Positions 17,711 to 27,083 of a stretch of 64,000 nt of DNA are shown piece by piece. How positions within the stretch are numbered: the first letter of the stretch is position 1; each line of letters starts with the position of its first letter. This stretch comes from an uncultured bacterium (lineage in GTDB: Bacteria; Krumholzibacteriota; Krumholzibacteriia; LZORAL124-64-63). The notes under the pieces were generated by a model, which was given only the letters and a program-made list of their open reading frames with translations, had not been told where the DNA came from and ran no database searches. Made by a program: the position numbers and the translations under genes. Location: NCBI GenBank assembly GCA_937910695.1, contig CALEMW010000040.1, forward strand, positions 1 to 64,000, in the 5' to 3' direction.

Positions 17711-18463
17711 CTATTCGGCTGTGCCGGCCGCGATGCTTCCGAGAACCAGCGACGCTACACTGAACCCGAAGACTCCCGGAATGCACATGCTGCTGGCCAA
17801 CCGCTGCCGTTCTCGACCGCGGTCGATCAGGCGCGGTTCGTTGGCCGGCAGGGGCCGGGCCACGGGCGGCTCTGTGGACCAGACGCAGGGGACGCCTTTC
17901 GCGTATCCCTGTCGCCTCAGGAATCTGCGCACGCGGGCGGCTAGAGGACACACGGAAGTCTCGGAGATATCCCCTGCATGAACGCTGGTCACATCGGTGC
18001 GCGAGGCTGCGCCCATGCTGCTGGTCACCGGGATTCCGCGTCGGAGGCATTCCTCGAGCAGGGCGACTTTGGGGTTGAGGCTGTCGATGGCGTCGACGAC
18101 GTGGTCCGGCGCCGGAACGAGCAGTTCGTCGGCGCTGTCGCGATGAAAGAAGGCGGTGACCGGAATGACCTCGGAGTCGGGACAGTTGCCGCCCAGGAAG
18201 GCCGCCATGACGTCGGCCTTGGGGCGGCCGATGTCGTCGGGCCCGGCGCAGGGATGCCGGTTCAGCGACGAGACGCTCACGACGTCGAAATCGACCACCG
18301 TCAACCGTCCGATGCCGCCGCGGGCGAGGGCCACGGCGGCATGGGATCCGACGCCGCCCTGGCCGAACACGGTCACGCTCGCGGAGCGGATCCGCGCGAA
18401 ACCTTCCTGGCCGTAGAGATCGACGGTGCGGGTGAAGCGGTCAGGAAAGGTGGAAGAGTTCAC
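17711..18463 (-). CDS. tcdA: tRNA threonylcarbamoyladenosine dehydratase, TcdA family
   Basis: 250-residue E1-like (ThiF/MoeB) ATP-dependent enzyme that cyclises t6A37 in tRNAs to ct6A. The nucleotide loop GQGGVGSHAAVALARGGIG, the VVDFDVV strand, SLNRH, and VVDAIDSLNPKVALLEEC are all present, as is the TcdA-type SSMGAASRTD segment. GTG 18463 has GAGGAA upstream and lies 23 bases inside the end of tatD, so the two are co-translated. It ends nine bases from the convergent ligase gene. Confidence 0.86.
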   Translation of the reverse strand: MNSSTFPDRFTRTVDLYGQEGFARIRSASVTVFGQGGVGSHAAVALARGGIGRLTVVDFDVVSVSSLNRHPCAGPDDIGRPKADVMAAFLGGNCPDSEVIPVTAFFHRDSADELLVPAPDHVVDAIDSLNPKVALLEECLRRGIPVTSSMGAASRTDVTSVHAGDISETSVCPLAARVRRFLRRQGYAKGVPCVWSTEPPVARPLPANEPRLIDRGRERQRLASSMCIPGVFGFSVASLVLGSIAAGTAE

Positions 18464-19187
18464 GGGCGTTCCTCGTGGTGATCCGGGAGATTTCGTCGAC
18501 GTCGACGCCGCGCAGTTCGGCCAGCGCGGTTGCTACCTGCACGACGTGGCAAGGTTCGCTTTCACCTGCCGGGACACCCTCGAGGCCGATCGATGGGGCA
18601 TCCGTTTCGAGGACGATCCGCTCCAGGGGAACCGCCAAGGCGCTGCGGCGCGGGCGGCGGGCCGTGGGGCGGGTGATCGCTCCTCCCAGGCCCAAGTACA
18701 GACCCAGGTCGAGGAAGCGGCGGGCGAGCTCGGGGCCGCGGGTGAAGGCGTGCACGACGCCGGGCACGGGTCCGTCGGACGCCAGGATCTCCAGCATTTC
18801 CTCGCTTGCGCCGCGGACATGCAGGATCACCGGAAGATCAAGATCCCGAGCCAACGCCAACTGCTTGCGGAAGACAGGAATCTGGATCGAAGGTGCGGGC
18901 GTGTCCAGCTTGAAGTCGAGGCCGATCTCCCCGACGGCGACGACGCCCGGACGCCGCAGCAGAGTTTCGAGCTCGACGAGGTCGAGAGGCTGATCGGCGA
19001 CCCAGGGATGAAGACCGAAGGCGGGGTGGACATCGGCGTGTTCGCTGTCCAGATGTGTGACGGCTGTCCAGGAGTCGTGGTCGTAGGCGGGTACGACAAA
19101 GTCCGTCACGCCACAGCTTCTGGCCCGACTCAGAACGGCGAGCGGGTCGTGTGCATGATAGGGATGACAGTGGCTGTCGATGAACAT
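18441..19187 (-). CDS. TatD-family metal-dependent hydrolase (DNase-like)
   Basis: 248-residue TIM-barrel hydrolase. Metal ligands are seen as DSHCHP at the N-terminus, GEIGLDF (Glu), LHVRG (His), VVHAFTRG (His) and LETDAPS (Asp near residue 195). Family members have 3'-5' exonuclease or quality-control roles; the substrate here is not known. It begins seven bases after the upstream kinase stop and overlaps tcdA by 23 bases, making a three-gene minus-strand operon. Confidence 0.9.
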   Translation of the reverse strand: MFIDSHCHPYHAHDPLAVLSRARSCGVTDFVVPAYDHDSWTAVTHLDSEHADVHPAFGLHPWVADQPLDLVELETLLRRPGVVAVGEIGLDFKLDTPAPSIQIPVFRKQLALARDLDLPVILHVRGASEEMLEILASDGPVPGVVHAFTRGPELARRFLDLGLYLGLGGAITRPTARRPRRSALAVPLERIVLETDAPSIGLEGVPAGESEPCHVVQVATALAELRGVDVDEISRITTRNARELFHLS

Positions 19188-19194
19188 TCGGGCG

Positions 19195-21153
19195 TCACTT
19201 CTCGGGGTGGATCGAAGCCTCCGCAGGAGATTCTGGCGTTACCCGGCGCGTGCGGTCGAGTTCTTCTCTGACGGCCCGGCCCAGTGCGTCCAGGGTCAGC
19301 GGTTTTTTGACGAAGGCGCCGGCCCCGAGCTCCTGTGCTTCCTTGACCCGAATGGAATCCGAGTAGCCCGAGACGATGATGGCTCTTTGACCTGGGGTGC
19401 GTTCGATCACACGCCTGTACGTTTCGGTGCCGTCGATGCCGCCGGGCATGACCATGTCGAGGACCAGGAGGTCTCGGGGTAGGGATTCGAGGAATCGCAG
19501 GGCTTTTTCGCCGCTTTCCACGGCCGTGGCGTTATAGCCGAGCTTGTCGAGGATGCGGACGGTGACTTCGCGTTGGACGACGTCGTCGTCGACGACCAGG
19601 ATCGTTTCTCCACGGCCGGTCACGCTGATGGTCTGCCGCGGTTCCACTTTGTCCCTGGTGATCGGGAAGTAGAGGCGGAACGTCGTACCTTCTCCAGGAT
19701 GGGATTCCAGGTCGAGGGAGCCGCCGTGGTCGCGGACGACGCCGTCGACGATGCTCAGGCCGAGACCGGAACCGCGCTGCTTCGTCACTGTCTTGGTGGT
19801 GAAGAAGGGGTCGAATATCTTGTCCAAGATGTCGTCCTCGATCCCTCCGCCCGAATCCTTGATGGTCAGCATGGCGTATTCGCCGCGGGAGATGCGGTCG
19901 TAGGCCATGGTGGCGTGGTCGACGTAGTGATTGGCCGTGGACACGTGGATCGTGCCGGACCCGTCGATGGCGTCGATGGCGTTGATCAGGAGATTGCTGA
20001 CGGCGCGGTGGATTTGGGAGGCGCCGCCCTTCACATGCAGCAGGTTGTCGGCCAGATCCATGGCGATGGTGACCGTATCCGGCTGCGGCGGAAGGTTGCG
20101 GATGGCCTGCTCGACGATGCGGTTCAGATCGAGGGATTCCTGATTGTAGTGGCCTCGACGTCCGAGGGTCAGCAGTTGTTGATTGATCTCGGAGATCTGT
20201 TTGGCCGCGTCCTCCATGCTGGTCAACAGCTGATGGGCGTCGTCTCCGTCGGGCAGGGAGTCGCGGATCAGTTCCGGATAGGCCATCAGGGGCCCGAGCA
20301 GGTTGTTGAAGTCGTGGGCCACCTGTCCGGCGATGTGTCCCGCCGTTTCGAGGCGCTGGCTGCGGGATTCGACTTCGCGCAGACGCAGGGTTTCGGTGAT
20401 GTCGCGGATGATGAACAGGATCTGATCGTCGGCACAGGCTGTTGCGCGGGCTTCGTAGTTCCTGTGTCCTCCCTCGACGAACAGTGCGTACTCCATCTTG
20501 GTCGTCTGTCCCGTAGAGAGGACTGTGGCGATGGTCTTCATGCCGAGTTCGGCGACGTCCCGCGGCATGACCTCGAAGATCGAGTGGCCGAGAAAGGCGT
20601 CTTGCGGCGAATAAACCCTGGTGTCGGCGGCTGCCTTGACGTCGATGAAGATTCCGTCCTTCGAAACGACGAGCATCAAATCTGGGATCGATTTGATGAG
20701 GGCCTTATTTCTCTGCTCGGCCTCGTCTCTGGCCCTTTGCGCCTCTATCCGAGCGGTGATGTCGCGCAATGCCGTGACCCGGACCTGCTTCCCGTGATAG
20801 GTAAGCATGCGGCCCTGAATCTCGCAGGGAAACGTACTGCCGTCTTTTCGGAGCGCTGTGACTTCGTAAGGTTCCTGAACGCCATCAAGCATGTTCTTCA
20901 TGACCAGCTCACGATTCTCAGGCACGATCCAGTTCGTACCTGGTTGGCCGAGTGCCTCTTCGTGGCTGTACCCGAATAATGCTTCCGCGCTGATATTTTG
21001 ATCAATGCAGGTGCCATTTTCTGAAAGGAAAATGGCCTCGAACGAGGCATCCGCTAACGCTCTGAGGCGTTGTTCCGAGTCGTTGAGGTGGCCTAACTCG
21101 GCACCGACTTCGTCGGAGGCATCATTGCACGACGTCATATCGCGTTCTGGCAT
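19195..21153 (-). CDS. Hybrid sensor histidine kinase (PAS-PAS-HisKA-HATPase-REC)
   Basis: 652 residues with no transmembrane segment, so a soluble sensor. Two PAS domains (about 25-130 and 145-260) precede the phosphoacceptor His in AGQVAHDFNNLLGPL (near 283), an ATPase domain with GGGIEDDILDKIFDPFFTTK and GSGLGLSIVDG, and a C-terminal receiver (about 515-640) with VVDDD, the acceptor Asp in LLVLDMVMPG, and KKP. The receiver contains an extra Gly-Ile after MPG. No DNA-binding partner is adjacent. The PAS ligand is unknown. Confidence 0.9.
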   Translation of the reverse strand: MPERDMTSCNDASDEVGAELGHLNDSEQRLRALADASFEAIFLSENGTCIDQNISAEALFGYSHEEALGQPGTNWIVPENRELVMKNMLDGVQEPYEVTALRKDGSTFPCEIQGRMLTYHGKQVRVTALRDITARIEAQRARDEAEQRNKALIKSIPDLMLVVSKDGIFIDVKAAADTRVYSPQDAFLGHSIFEVMPRDVAELGMKTIATVLSTGQTTKMEYALFVEGGHRNYEARATACADDQILFIIRDITETLRLREVESRSQRLETAGHIAGQVAHDFNNLLGPLMAYPELIRDSLPDGDDAHQLLTSMEDAAKQISEINQQLLTLGRRGHYNQESLDLNRIVEQAIRNLPPQPDTVTIAMDLADNLLHVKGGASQIHRAVSNLLINAIDAIDGSGTIHVSTANHYVDHATMAYDRISRGEYAMLTIKDSGGGIEDDILDKIFDPFFTTKTVTKQRGSGLGLSIVDGVVRDHGGSLDLESHPGEGTTFRLYFPITRDKVEPRQTISVTGRGETILVVDDDVVQREVTVRILDKLGYNATAVESGEKALRFLESLPRDLLVLDMVMPGGIDGTETYRRVIERTPGQRAIIVSGYSDSIRVKEAQELGAGAFVKKPLTLDALGRAVREELDRTRRVTPESPAEASIHPEK

Positions 21154-21266
21154 GGGACGAACTCCAGAATTGCAGGAAACGAGAAAGAGCTTTCAGGAGA
21201 GTATCGACTCAGCACTTGGGCGTCAATCGGATATGAAGAAAAGGAAACACCCCATTTAGCCTTCAA

Positions 21267-22694
21267 TCAGTGGATATACCCCAAAGATCGTAGTTGTTCG
21301 CGTGTGGCCGGGTCGATGCTGATGTCCTCGTCGCTGGTGGGGCTAATCTCAAGGGATTCAAGCAGAAGGCTTTTCAAAGCTCGGGTCTCGTTGCGTTGAT
21401 CACGCGAGATGTCGACGAGTTGGTGGGGATCGACGGCGATATTATGCAGAATGGTGCGTTGATCGCTGTCGACGGTCAGCCTCAGGTCGCCGAGGCGGAG
21501 GGTTCGATAGCTTCGACTCAGGGGCGCGACATCGAGGGAGGGGTTGAGCCGTCTCAAGGCGCCGGTCAGGGAGTTGTTGGGTTTGTAGTATTCAGCGATC
21601 AGAGGTCTGGGGCCCGGCTCAAGGTCCGACATCAACGAGATGCTGTGACGTCGCTTCGGGGACGGTTCGACTCCTGCAACATCTAGCAGAGTGGTGAACA
21701 GATCGCTCAGCATGACCGGTTCATAGCGGTCGCCCGGCTCCAGACGTCCGGGAGCGCGGATCACCAAGGGTACCGCCAGCAAAGGTTCGTTCACTGAGAA
21801 CTGGTGGGCGATCAGGCCGTGCTCGCCCAGGTGCTCGCCGTGGTCAGAGGTGATGATCACCACGGTGTCGTCCAGAACTCCCAGATCCTCAAGGGCGGCC
21901 ATCACGCCGGCCAGCAGTCCGTCGGTTGTGTTCACGTCGCCGCCGTAGAGGGCCGAGACCCGGGCCCAGTCCACCGTCTCGGGTGGGTGGAGGCCGGCCT
22001 GGTATTCCATGACCCAGTTGCTGCTCACCTGATCGCCGGCGGGGAGGTTCGCGAGGTGATCGGTCCGGAACTTGGTCGGCGGATCGTAGGGGTGGTGGGC
22101 CTCGAGGAAGTTCACGTAGGCGAAGAACGGTTTGTCGGTCGTGCGGTGCTCCAACCAGTCGCGAAATTGTCGTCGTGTAGTCTCGCCGCCTTGGTCGCCG
22201 CGGAAAGCAGGATTGCCTCCCGAGGCGGGGGCTTCGCTCTTCAGGGCGAAGCCGCGGAGCAGACCAGTCGTGCGGTCGGACAGCCAGGGGTTGCTGTAGA
22301 AGGCGGCTGTTTCGTAACCCTGGTCGGCGATGTATTCGGCTGCGGTCTTCCAGTCGTCGTTGAGTCGGGTGTGCTGGTGGTTGCAGTCGTGGGTCGATGA
22401 GAGCACGCCGGTGAACATCGAAGCATGGGAGGGAACGGTCCAGGGCGCGTTGGCCCAGGCTTCGTGGAAGACGGTGCCTTCGGCGGCGACGGCGTCGAGG
22501 GCCGGTGTCAGCCCACGGGTGCCGCCGCTCACACCCGTGTAGTCGTCACGGACGGTGTCGAGAATGATCAACAGGATGTTCGGGCGTCCGTTGCTGCCGC
22601 TGCATCCGTTCAGTGACACAGCCGCGGCGAGGAAAACGACGGTCGTGGCCGTGAGAATGAAAAGGAAGATGACTCGGGGCAAAATGCGGGTCAC
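21267..22694 (-). CDS. Sulfatase-fold lipoprotein with Thr at the nucleophile site
   Basis: 475-residue alkaline-phosphatase-superfamily protein, exported: hydrophobic leader then lipobox SLNGC (Cys31). Metal-site motifs ILLIILDTVRDD and VIITSDHGEHLGEHG are clear. In arylsulfatases the nucleophile sits in C/S-x-P-S-R; here the segment is WTVPSHASMFTG, with Thr86, as in phosphoglycerol and phosphoethanolamine transferases. It may therefore be a phospho- rather than sulfo-hydrolase or transferase. GTG 22694 is preferred to ATG 22781 because of GAGGAG just upstream and the clean signal peptide. Confidence 0.82.
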   Translation of the reverse strand: MTRILPRVIFLFILTATTVVFLAAAVSLNGCSGSNGRPNILLIILDTVRDDYTGVSGGTRGLTPALDAVAAEGTVFHEAWANAPWTVPSHASMFTGVLSSTHDCNHQHTRLNDDWKTAAEYIADQGYETAAFYSNPWLSDRTTGLLRGFALKSEAPASGGNPAFRGDQGGETTRRQFRDWLEHRTTDKPFFAYVNFLEAHHPYDPPTKFRTDHLANLPAGDQVSSNWVMEYQAGLHPPETVDWARVSALYGGDVNTTDGLLAGVMAALEDLGVLDDTVVIITSDHGEHLGEHGLIAHQFSVNEPLLAVPLVIRAPGRLEPGDRYEPVMLSDLFTTLLDVAGVEPSPKRRHSISLMSDLEPGPRPLIAEYYKPNNSLTGALRRLNPSLDVAPLSRSYRTLRLGDLRLTVDSDQRTILHNIAVDPHQLVDISRDQRNETRALKSLLLESLEISPTSDEDISIDPATREQLRSLGYIH

Positions 22695-22820
22695 GGCGAT
22701 CTCCTCGGAGTCATCCGGAATGCGGGGCCACGTTGGGTTTTCCTGTTCCTTGATGATGACGGCCTTCGCCTGGAACGTCAAGCCGGGTCCCGCCTTGCTC
22801 CTTGGGGAAGCGGAGTTAGA

Positions 22821-22846
22821 TTATCCGACAAGATATGTCCTGAATA
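22821..22846 (+). promoter_or_regulatory. Possible Rrf2/IscR-type operator upstream of the IscA-like gene
   Basis: TTATCCGAC, seven bases, then GTCCTGAATA: an imperfect inverted repeat 31 bases before the start of the iscA-like gene. The spacing and the CCGAC/GTC halves recall Rrf2-family boxes (IscR, NsrR, RirA). The halves match only partly, so this is a weak call. No rrf2 gene is in the window. Confidence 0.3.
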
Positions 22847-22876
22847 GGGTGCGACCAAGCGGACCGGAGGTACAGC

Positions 22877-23200
22877 ATGATCAACGTAACCGAGACGGCT
22901 CACCGTGAACTGTTGAGACTGGGTGAATCCCAGGGAGTGAAGAATCCTGTTGTGAGGATGGGAGTCGACGCCGGTGGGTGCTCTGGACAGTCCTATCGCA
23001 TGGGCCTGGAGCAAGCCGCCGCCGCCAACGAGACGGTTTTTGATCTCGGCGAGCTCAAAGTGGCCTGCGACGAGGCCGATCTGGCTTTCCTGGACGGCTT
23101 GACCATCGACTTCTCCAATGACCTGATCGGCGGCGGCTTCAAGTTCCGCAATCCGAACGCCCGGGGCACGTGCAGCTGCGGGACCTCATTCAAGGTTTGA
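22877..23200 (+). CDS. IscA/ErpA/HesB-family iron-sulfur carrier
   Basis: 107-residue A-type carrier that holds and delivers Fe-S clusters. The three conserved cysteines are Cys35 (DAGGCSGQSY), Cys99 and Cys101 (GTCSCGTSF). Length is typical. ATG 22877 follows GGAGG. Standing directly upstream of the Fe-S-rich ActB and cytochrome cluster, it may supply clusters to ACIII, but a terminator separates them. The upstream inverted repeat at 22821-22846 may give Fe-S-responsive control. Confidence 0.9.
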   Translation: MINVTETAHRELLRLGESQGVKNPVVRMGVDAGGCSGQSYRMGLEQAAAANETVFDLGELKVACDEADLAFLDGLTIDFSNDLIGGGFKFRNPNARGTCSCGTSFKV

Positions 23201-23205
23201 AGGAT

Positions 23206-23245
23206 CGCCGCCGCCGTGATATGAAAAGGCGGCGTCAGGTTTTTT
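23206..23245 (+). terminator. Rho-independent terminator
   Basis: CGCCGCC and GGCGGCG stem after the iscA-like gene, then TCAGG and a six-T run at 23240-23245. Separates it from the ACIII operon. Confidence 0.8.
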
Positions 23246-23376
23246 ATTGCCTTAAGCGGACAAATATTCTACGATTTCGCCGCTCGCGTTTCGAGAGGCT
23301 GCGCCGCATCGAACCGCGGGCGTTCTGTTGAAGACGATCTGGTCTGCCCCTACCGGGCGCAATCTGGAGCACCCAG

Positions 23377-24048
23377 TTGGACCACGACAAGCAAGGCCGC
23401 GACTCGTTCGAGTTCCCGAAATGGGCCAACGCCATCCGTCTCCCCGTCGCCCTGATGGCTGCCGGGGCTCCTGTCTATATCCTCGGCATGCTGTATCTGC
23501 TGTTCGATCCCGGAACGACCAGCGTGGGTTACCAACCTGAGCAGCCGGTCTCCTACAGCCACCGTCTCCATGCCGGTGAGTTGGGCATCGATTGCCGCTA
23601 CTGCCATACAGGTGTGGAAAAAGGCGCGGCGGCTACGCTCCCACCGACCCAGACCTGCATGAACTGCCATGCCACGATCAAGACGGAAAGCGATCGACTC
23701 ACCCTCGTGCGTGAGAGTTATCAGACGGGTCTGCCCATCGAGTGGGTGCGGATCCACGACCTGCCCGACTTCGTCTACTTCAACCACAGCGCCCATGTGA
23801 CCCGCGGCATCGGCTGCGAATCGTGCCACGGCCGGATCGACCAGATGGAGGTCGTTTCACAGGCCGAGGGGCTGAACATGGGTTGGTGCCTGGGTTGCCA
23901 CCGCGATCCCGAGGCGCATCTGCGACCCGTCGACGAGGCCACGACCATGGGCTGGACGCCCGGGTTGGACCAGCGAGAGCTGGGCGCGCAGCTGCGCGAG
24001 GCCCGTAACATCAACCCTCCGACGGATTGTTCGACATGTCATCGATGA
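23377..24048 (+). CDS. actA: Alternative complex III subunit A (pentaheme cytochrome c)
   Basis: 223 residues: one N-terminal membrane helix (about 20-42) then a periplasmic part with five CXXCH heme sites: CRYCH, CMNCH, CESCH, CLGCH and CSTCH, the last at the C-terminus. This matches ActA of ACIII, the quinol oxidoreductase that replaces cytochrome bc1. The start is TTG 23377, with TGGAG nine bases upstream; no ATG or GTG gives the full leader. First gene of a 12-gene respiratory run to 36.2 kb. It overlaps actB by four bases. Confidence 0.92.
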   Translation: MDHDKQGRDSFEFPKWANAIRLPVALMAAGAPVYILGMLYLLFDPGTTSVGYQPEQPVSYSHRLHAGELGIDCRYCHTGVEKGAAATLPPTQTCMNCHATIKTESDRLTLVRESYQTGLPIEWVRIHDLPDFVYFNHSAHVTRGIGCESCHGRIDQMEVVSQAEGLNMGWCLGCHRDPEAHLRPVDEATTMGWTPGLDQRELGAQLREARNINPPTDCSTCHR

Positions 24049-27000
24049 ACAAGAGCCCCGATCAGGCCTACTGGCGCAGCCTCGAGGAGCTGGGTGACAA
24101 GCCCGAATTCCGCCAGTTCCTCGAGGGTGAATTCCCGGCCGAGGCCGCCGTGCCTACCGACGCCGTGTCGCGCCGTCGCTTCCTGCAGCTCATGGGCGCC
24201 TCGGTGGCCATGGCCGGTGTGGTCGGCTGTCGCTGGCCCGAGGAAAAGATCGTTCCGTTCACAAGCCGTCCCGAAGGCGTGGATCCGGGAATTCCCCGGG
24301 GCTTCGCTACGGCCATGGAGCTGGCTGGCGAGATGCGGCCTCTGGTCGTGACCAGCTATGACGGCCGACCGATCAAGGTGGAGGGCAACGCCGACCATCC
24401 GTTGAGCCTCGGCGCGACGGACCACTTCGCCCAGGCCCTGGTGCTCGAACTCTTCGATCCCGACCGCAGCCGTCACGCCGTGGAGCGCCACGGCGGCACC
24501 GAGCACAAACGTTCCTGGAACGATTTCGAGACCTACGCCGCCGAGCATTTCGGCGCCCTCCGCGCCTCGGGCGGCACGGGCTTGGCCTTCCTGGTCGAGC
24601 GCTCCTCGTCGCCCACCCGTGCGGCCATGCAGGACCGTGTGCGTGAGGTGTTTCCTCAGGCCGGCTGGTTCGAATGGGAGCCGCTGACCCGCGACAACGA
24701 GCGTTCGGGAGCGGCCCAGGCCTTCGGCCACGCCGTGGCCACGAACTACCGCCTGGGAGAAGCCAAGGTCGTCGCCTGTTTCGATGCCGATCTCTTCCAG
24801 GATCACCCGACGGCCCTGCGCAACGCTCGTGAGTACACGGCCGCGCGCCGCGTTGAAGACGGGCGCATGAACCGTCTCTATGTGGTCGAAGCCGGCTACA
24901 GCATCACCGGCGGCATGGCGGACCACCGCTTCCCGACGGCTTCCTCCGCAATCGGCACGACGTTGCTGCAGCTGGCCGCCGAACTGACCACAAAGCAGGG
25001 ACTGGATCTGCCGGGCGACTTCGGCGGCATGAAAGAAGCCCTGGGCCACGCCGGTCACGCGCCGGCTTGGATTCCCGCTCTTGCCCGTGATCTGATGCAT
25101 CACCGGGGCGCCTCGGTGATCGCCGTCGGCTCCCGTCAGCCCGATTGGGTTCATACCCTGGCTCATCTGTTGAACCGGGCCCTGGGCAACACCGGTCGTA
25201 CGGTCGTGCATGTCGACCTGTCCGATCGCAACCGCCCGCACCACGCCGCCGCCATGGGATTCCTGGCTGATTCAGTGGGACGGGGCAGTGTGAACACTCT
25301 GGTCGTTCTCGGAGGCAACCCCGTGTTCGACGGGCCGGCCGATACCGACATGGCAGGGCTGTTCGCCAAGATCGAACACACGATCCATCTGTCCGACTTC
25401 GTCAACGAAACATCCAAGGCGTGCGCCTGGCATCTGCCGCGGGCCCACACCCTCGAATCGTGGTCGGATGTGCGCGACGCCGAGGGCCGCTACTCGGTGG
25501 TGCAGCCCCTCATCCGACCTCTCTACGAGGGGCGGACACCCATCGAGCTGCTTGCGCTGCTCCTCGAGGGCTCCCCGGCGGCGGGACATGTCCTGGTACG
25601 GAGCACGGCCGACGGCATGCTGCCGGTTCTGGACCGCGAAACGGCATGGCTGAAGCTGCTGCAGTCGGGTGTGTTGACCGGCTCGGAAAGCGTTGAAGTC
25701 GTTCCCACCCTCGAAGGCCGGGGGATCGTGGCGGGCGTACGTCGCGGCGCAGCCGCTCACGCACCTGAATTGGGCGAGAACAATCTCGAAATCATCTTCC
25801 AGCGCGATCCGTCCCTCTACGACGGCCGCTTCGCCAACAACGGCTGGCTTCAGGAGCTGCCGGACTTCATGACGAAGCTGACCTGGGACAACGCAGCCAT
25901 TTTGGGTTATGCCACCGCCGAAGCTCTGGGCGTGAAACATGGAGATCTGCTGACCCTGGATGTCGGCGGCCGCACTCTGGAGATGGCCGCCTTCGTGCAG
26001 CCGGGACAGGCGCCCTGGACCTGCGTCGTCCAGCTGGGTCACGGCCGCACGGCCGCCGGCCGCGTGGGCGACGGCACGGGCTTCGATACCTACACCCTGC
26101 GCACCGCCGCGACCCTCGACTTCAGCGACGGCCTGAAGATAGGCCGCACCGGCCGCAGCTATCCGCTCTCAACGACACAGGACCATTTCGCCATCGATGC
26201 CACGGGGCGCAACGAGCGTGAACAACGCTCCCACACCTTGATCCTCGAGGGCACCTACGAGGAGTACAAGCAGGACCCGAACTTCGTGGAGCACCGGCAT
26301 CACCTGCCGCCGCTGCGCTCGCTGTGGGAGGAACGGACCTACGAGGGCCATGCCTGGGGCATGACCATCGACTTGAACTCCTGCAACGGCTGCAACGCTT
26401 GCGTCGTGGCCTGTCAGGCCGAGAACAACATCCCGGTTGTGGGCAAGGACCAGGTGGGTCGTGGCCGCGAGATGTCGTGGATACGCCTCGACCGCTACTT
26501 CCAAGGCGAGCCCGACGAGGCCAAGGTGGCCCAGCAGCCCGTTGCCTGCGTGCACTGCGAGATGGCGCCCTGCGAACAGGTGTGTCCGGTGGGCGCGACC
26601 ATGCACAGCGCCGAGGGCCTCAACGAGATGGCCTACAACCGCTGCGTGGGCACTCGCTACTGCGCGAACAACTGCCCCTACAAGGTGCGGCGCTTCAACT
26701 TCTTCAACTTCAACAAGGACATTCCCGACGTCCAGCAGATGGTCTACAACCCGGAAGTCACGATCCGGGCCAGGGGCGTCATGGAGAAGTGCACCTACTG
26801 CGTGCAGCGCATCGAGAGCGTGAAGATCGAGGCCAAGAACGAGGGACGCGAGGTGCGGGATGGTGAAATCAAGACCGCCTGCCAGCAGACCTGCCCCACC
26901 GATGCCATCGTCTTCGGCGATCTGAACGACGAGACCAGCAAGGTGGCGGAACTCACGGCAAACGAGCGTTCCTATCACATGCTGGCCGAGCTGAACATCA

Positions 27001-27083
27001 AGCCGCGGACGAGTTATCTGGCCCGTCTGCGCAATCCGAACCCCGAACTGGCGGAGAGTTCCGATGGGCATCCTGCTCACTAA
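24045..27083 (+). CDS. actB: Alternative complex III subunit B (molybdopterin-like domain plus four Fe-S clusters)
   Basis: About 1012 residues. A Tat-like signal [12 protein letters not shown] near residue 45 leads into a domain related to molybdopterin oxidoreductases but lacking the cofactor role in known ACIII. The C-terminal ferredoxin-like domain carries [47 protein letters not shown] and CQQTC, enough for one [3Fe-4S] and three [4Fe-4S] clusters as in the Rhodothermus and Flavobacterium complexes. I start at ATG 24045 (ATGA overlap with actA); ATG 24036 and TTG 24027 are in frame. Confidence 0.92.
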   Translation: MNKSPDQAYWRSLEELGDKPEFRQFLEGEFPAEAAVPTDAVSRRRFLQLMGASVAMAGVVGCRWPEEKIVPFTSRPEGVDPGIPRGFATAMELAGEMRPLVVTSYDGRPIKVEGNADHPLSLGATDHFAQALVLELFDPDRSRHAVERHGGTEHKRSWNDFETYAAEHFGALRASGGTGLAFLVERSSSPTRAAMQDRVREVFPQAGWFEWEPLTRDNERSGAAQAFGHAVATNYRLGEAKVVACFDADLFQDHPTALRNAREYTAARRVEDGRMNRLYVVEAGYSITGGMADHRFPTASSAIGTTLLQLAAELTTKQGLDLPGDFGGMKEALGHAGHAPAWIPALARDLMHHRGASVIAVGSRQPDWVHTLAHLLNRALGNTGRTVVHVDLSDRNRPHHAAAMGFLADSVGRGSVNTLVVLGGNPVFDGPADTDMAGLFAKIEHTIHLSDFVNETSKACAWHLPRAHTLESWSDVRDAEGRYSVVQPLIRPLYEGRTPIELLALLLEGSPAAGHVLVRSTADGMLPVLDRETAWLKLLQSGVLTGSESVEVVPTLEGRGIVAGVRRGAAAHAPELGENNLEIIFQRDPSLYDGRFANNGWLQELPDFMTKLTWDNAAILGYATAEALGVKHGDLLTLDVGGRTLEMAAFVQPGQAPWTCVVQLGHGRTAAGRVGDGTGFDTYTLRTAATLDFSDGLKIGRTGRSYPLSTTQDHFAIDATGRNEREQRSHTLILEGTYEEYKQDPNFVEHRHHLPPLRSLWEERTYEGHAWGMTIDLNSCNGCNACVVACQAENNIPVVGKDQVGRGREMSWIRLDRYFQGEPDEAKVAQQPVACVHCEMAPCEQVCPVGATMHSAEGLNEMAYNRCVGTRYCANNCPYKVRRFNFFNFNKDIPDVQQMVYNPEVTIRARGVMEKCTYCVQRIESVKIEAKNEGREVRDGEIKTACQQTCPTDAIVFGDLNDETSKVAELTANERSYHMLAELNIKPRTSYLARLRNPNPELAESSDGHPAH

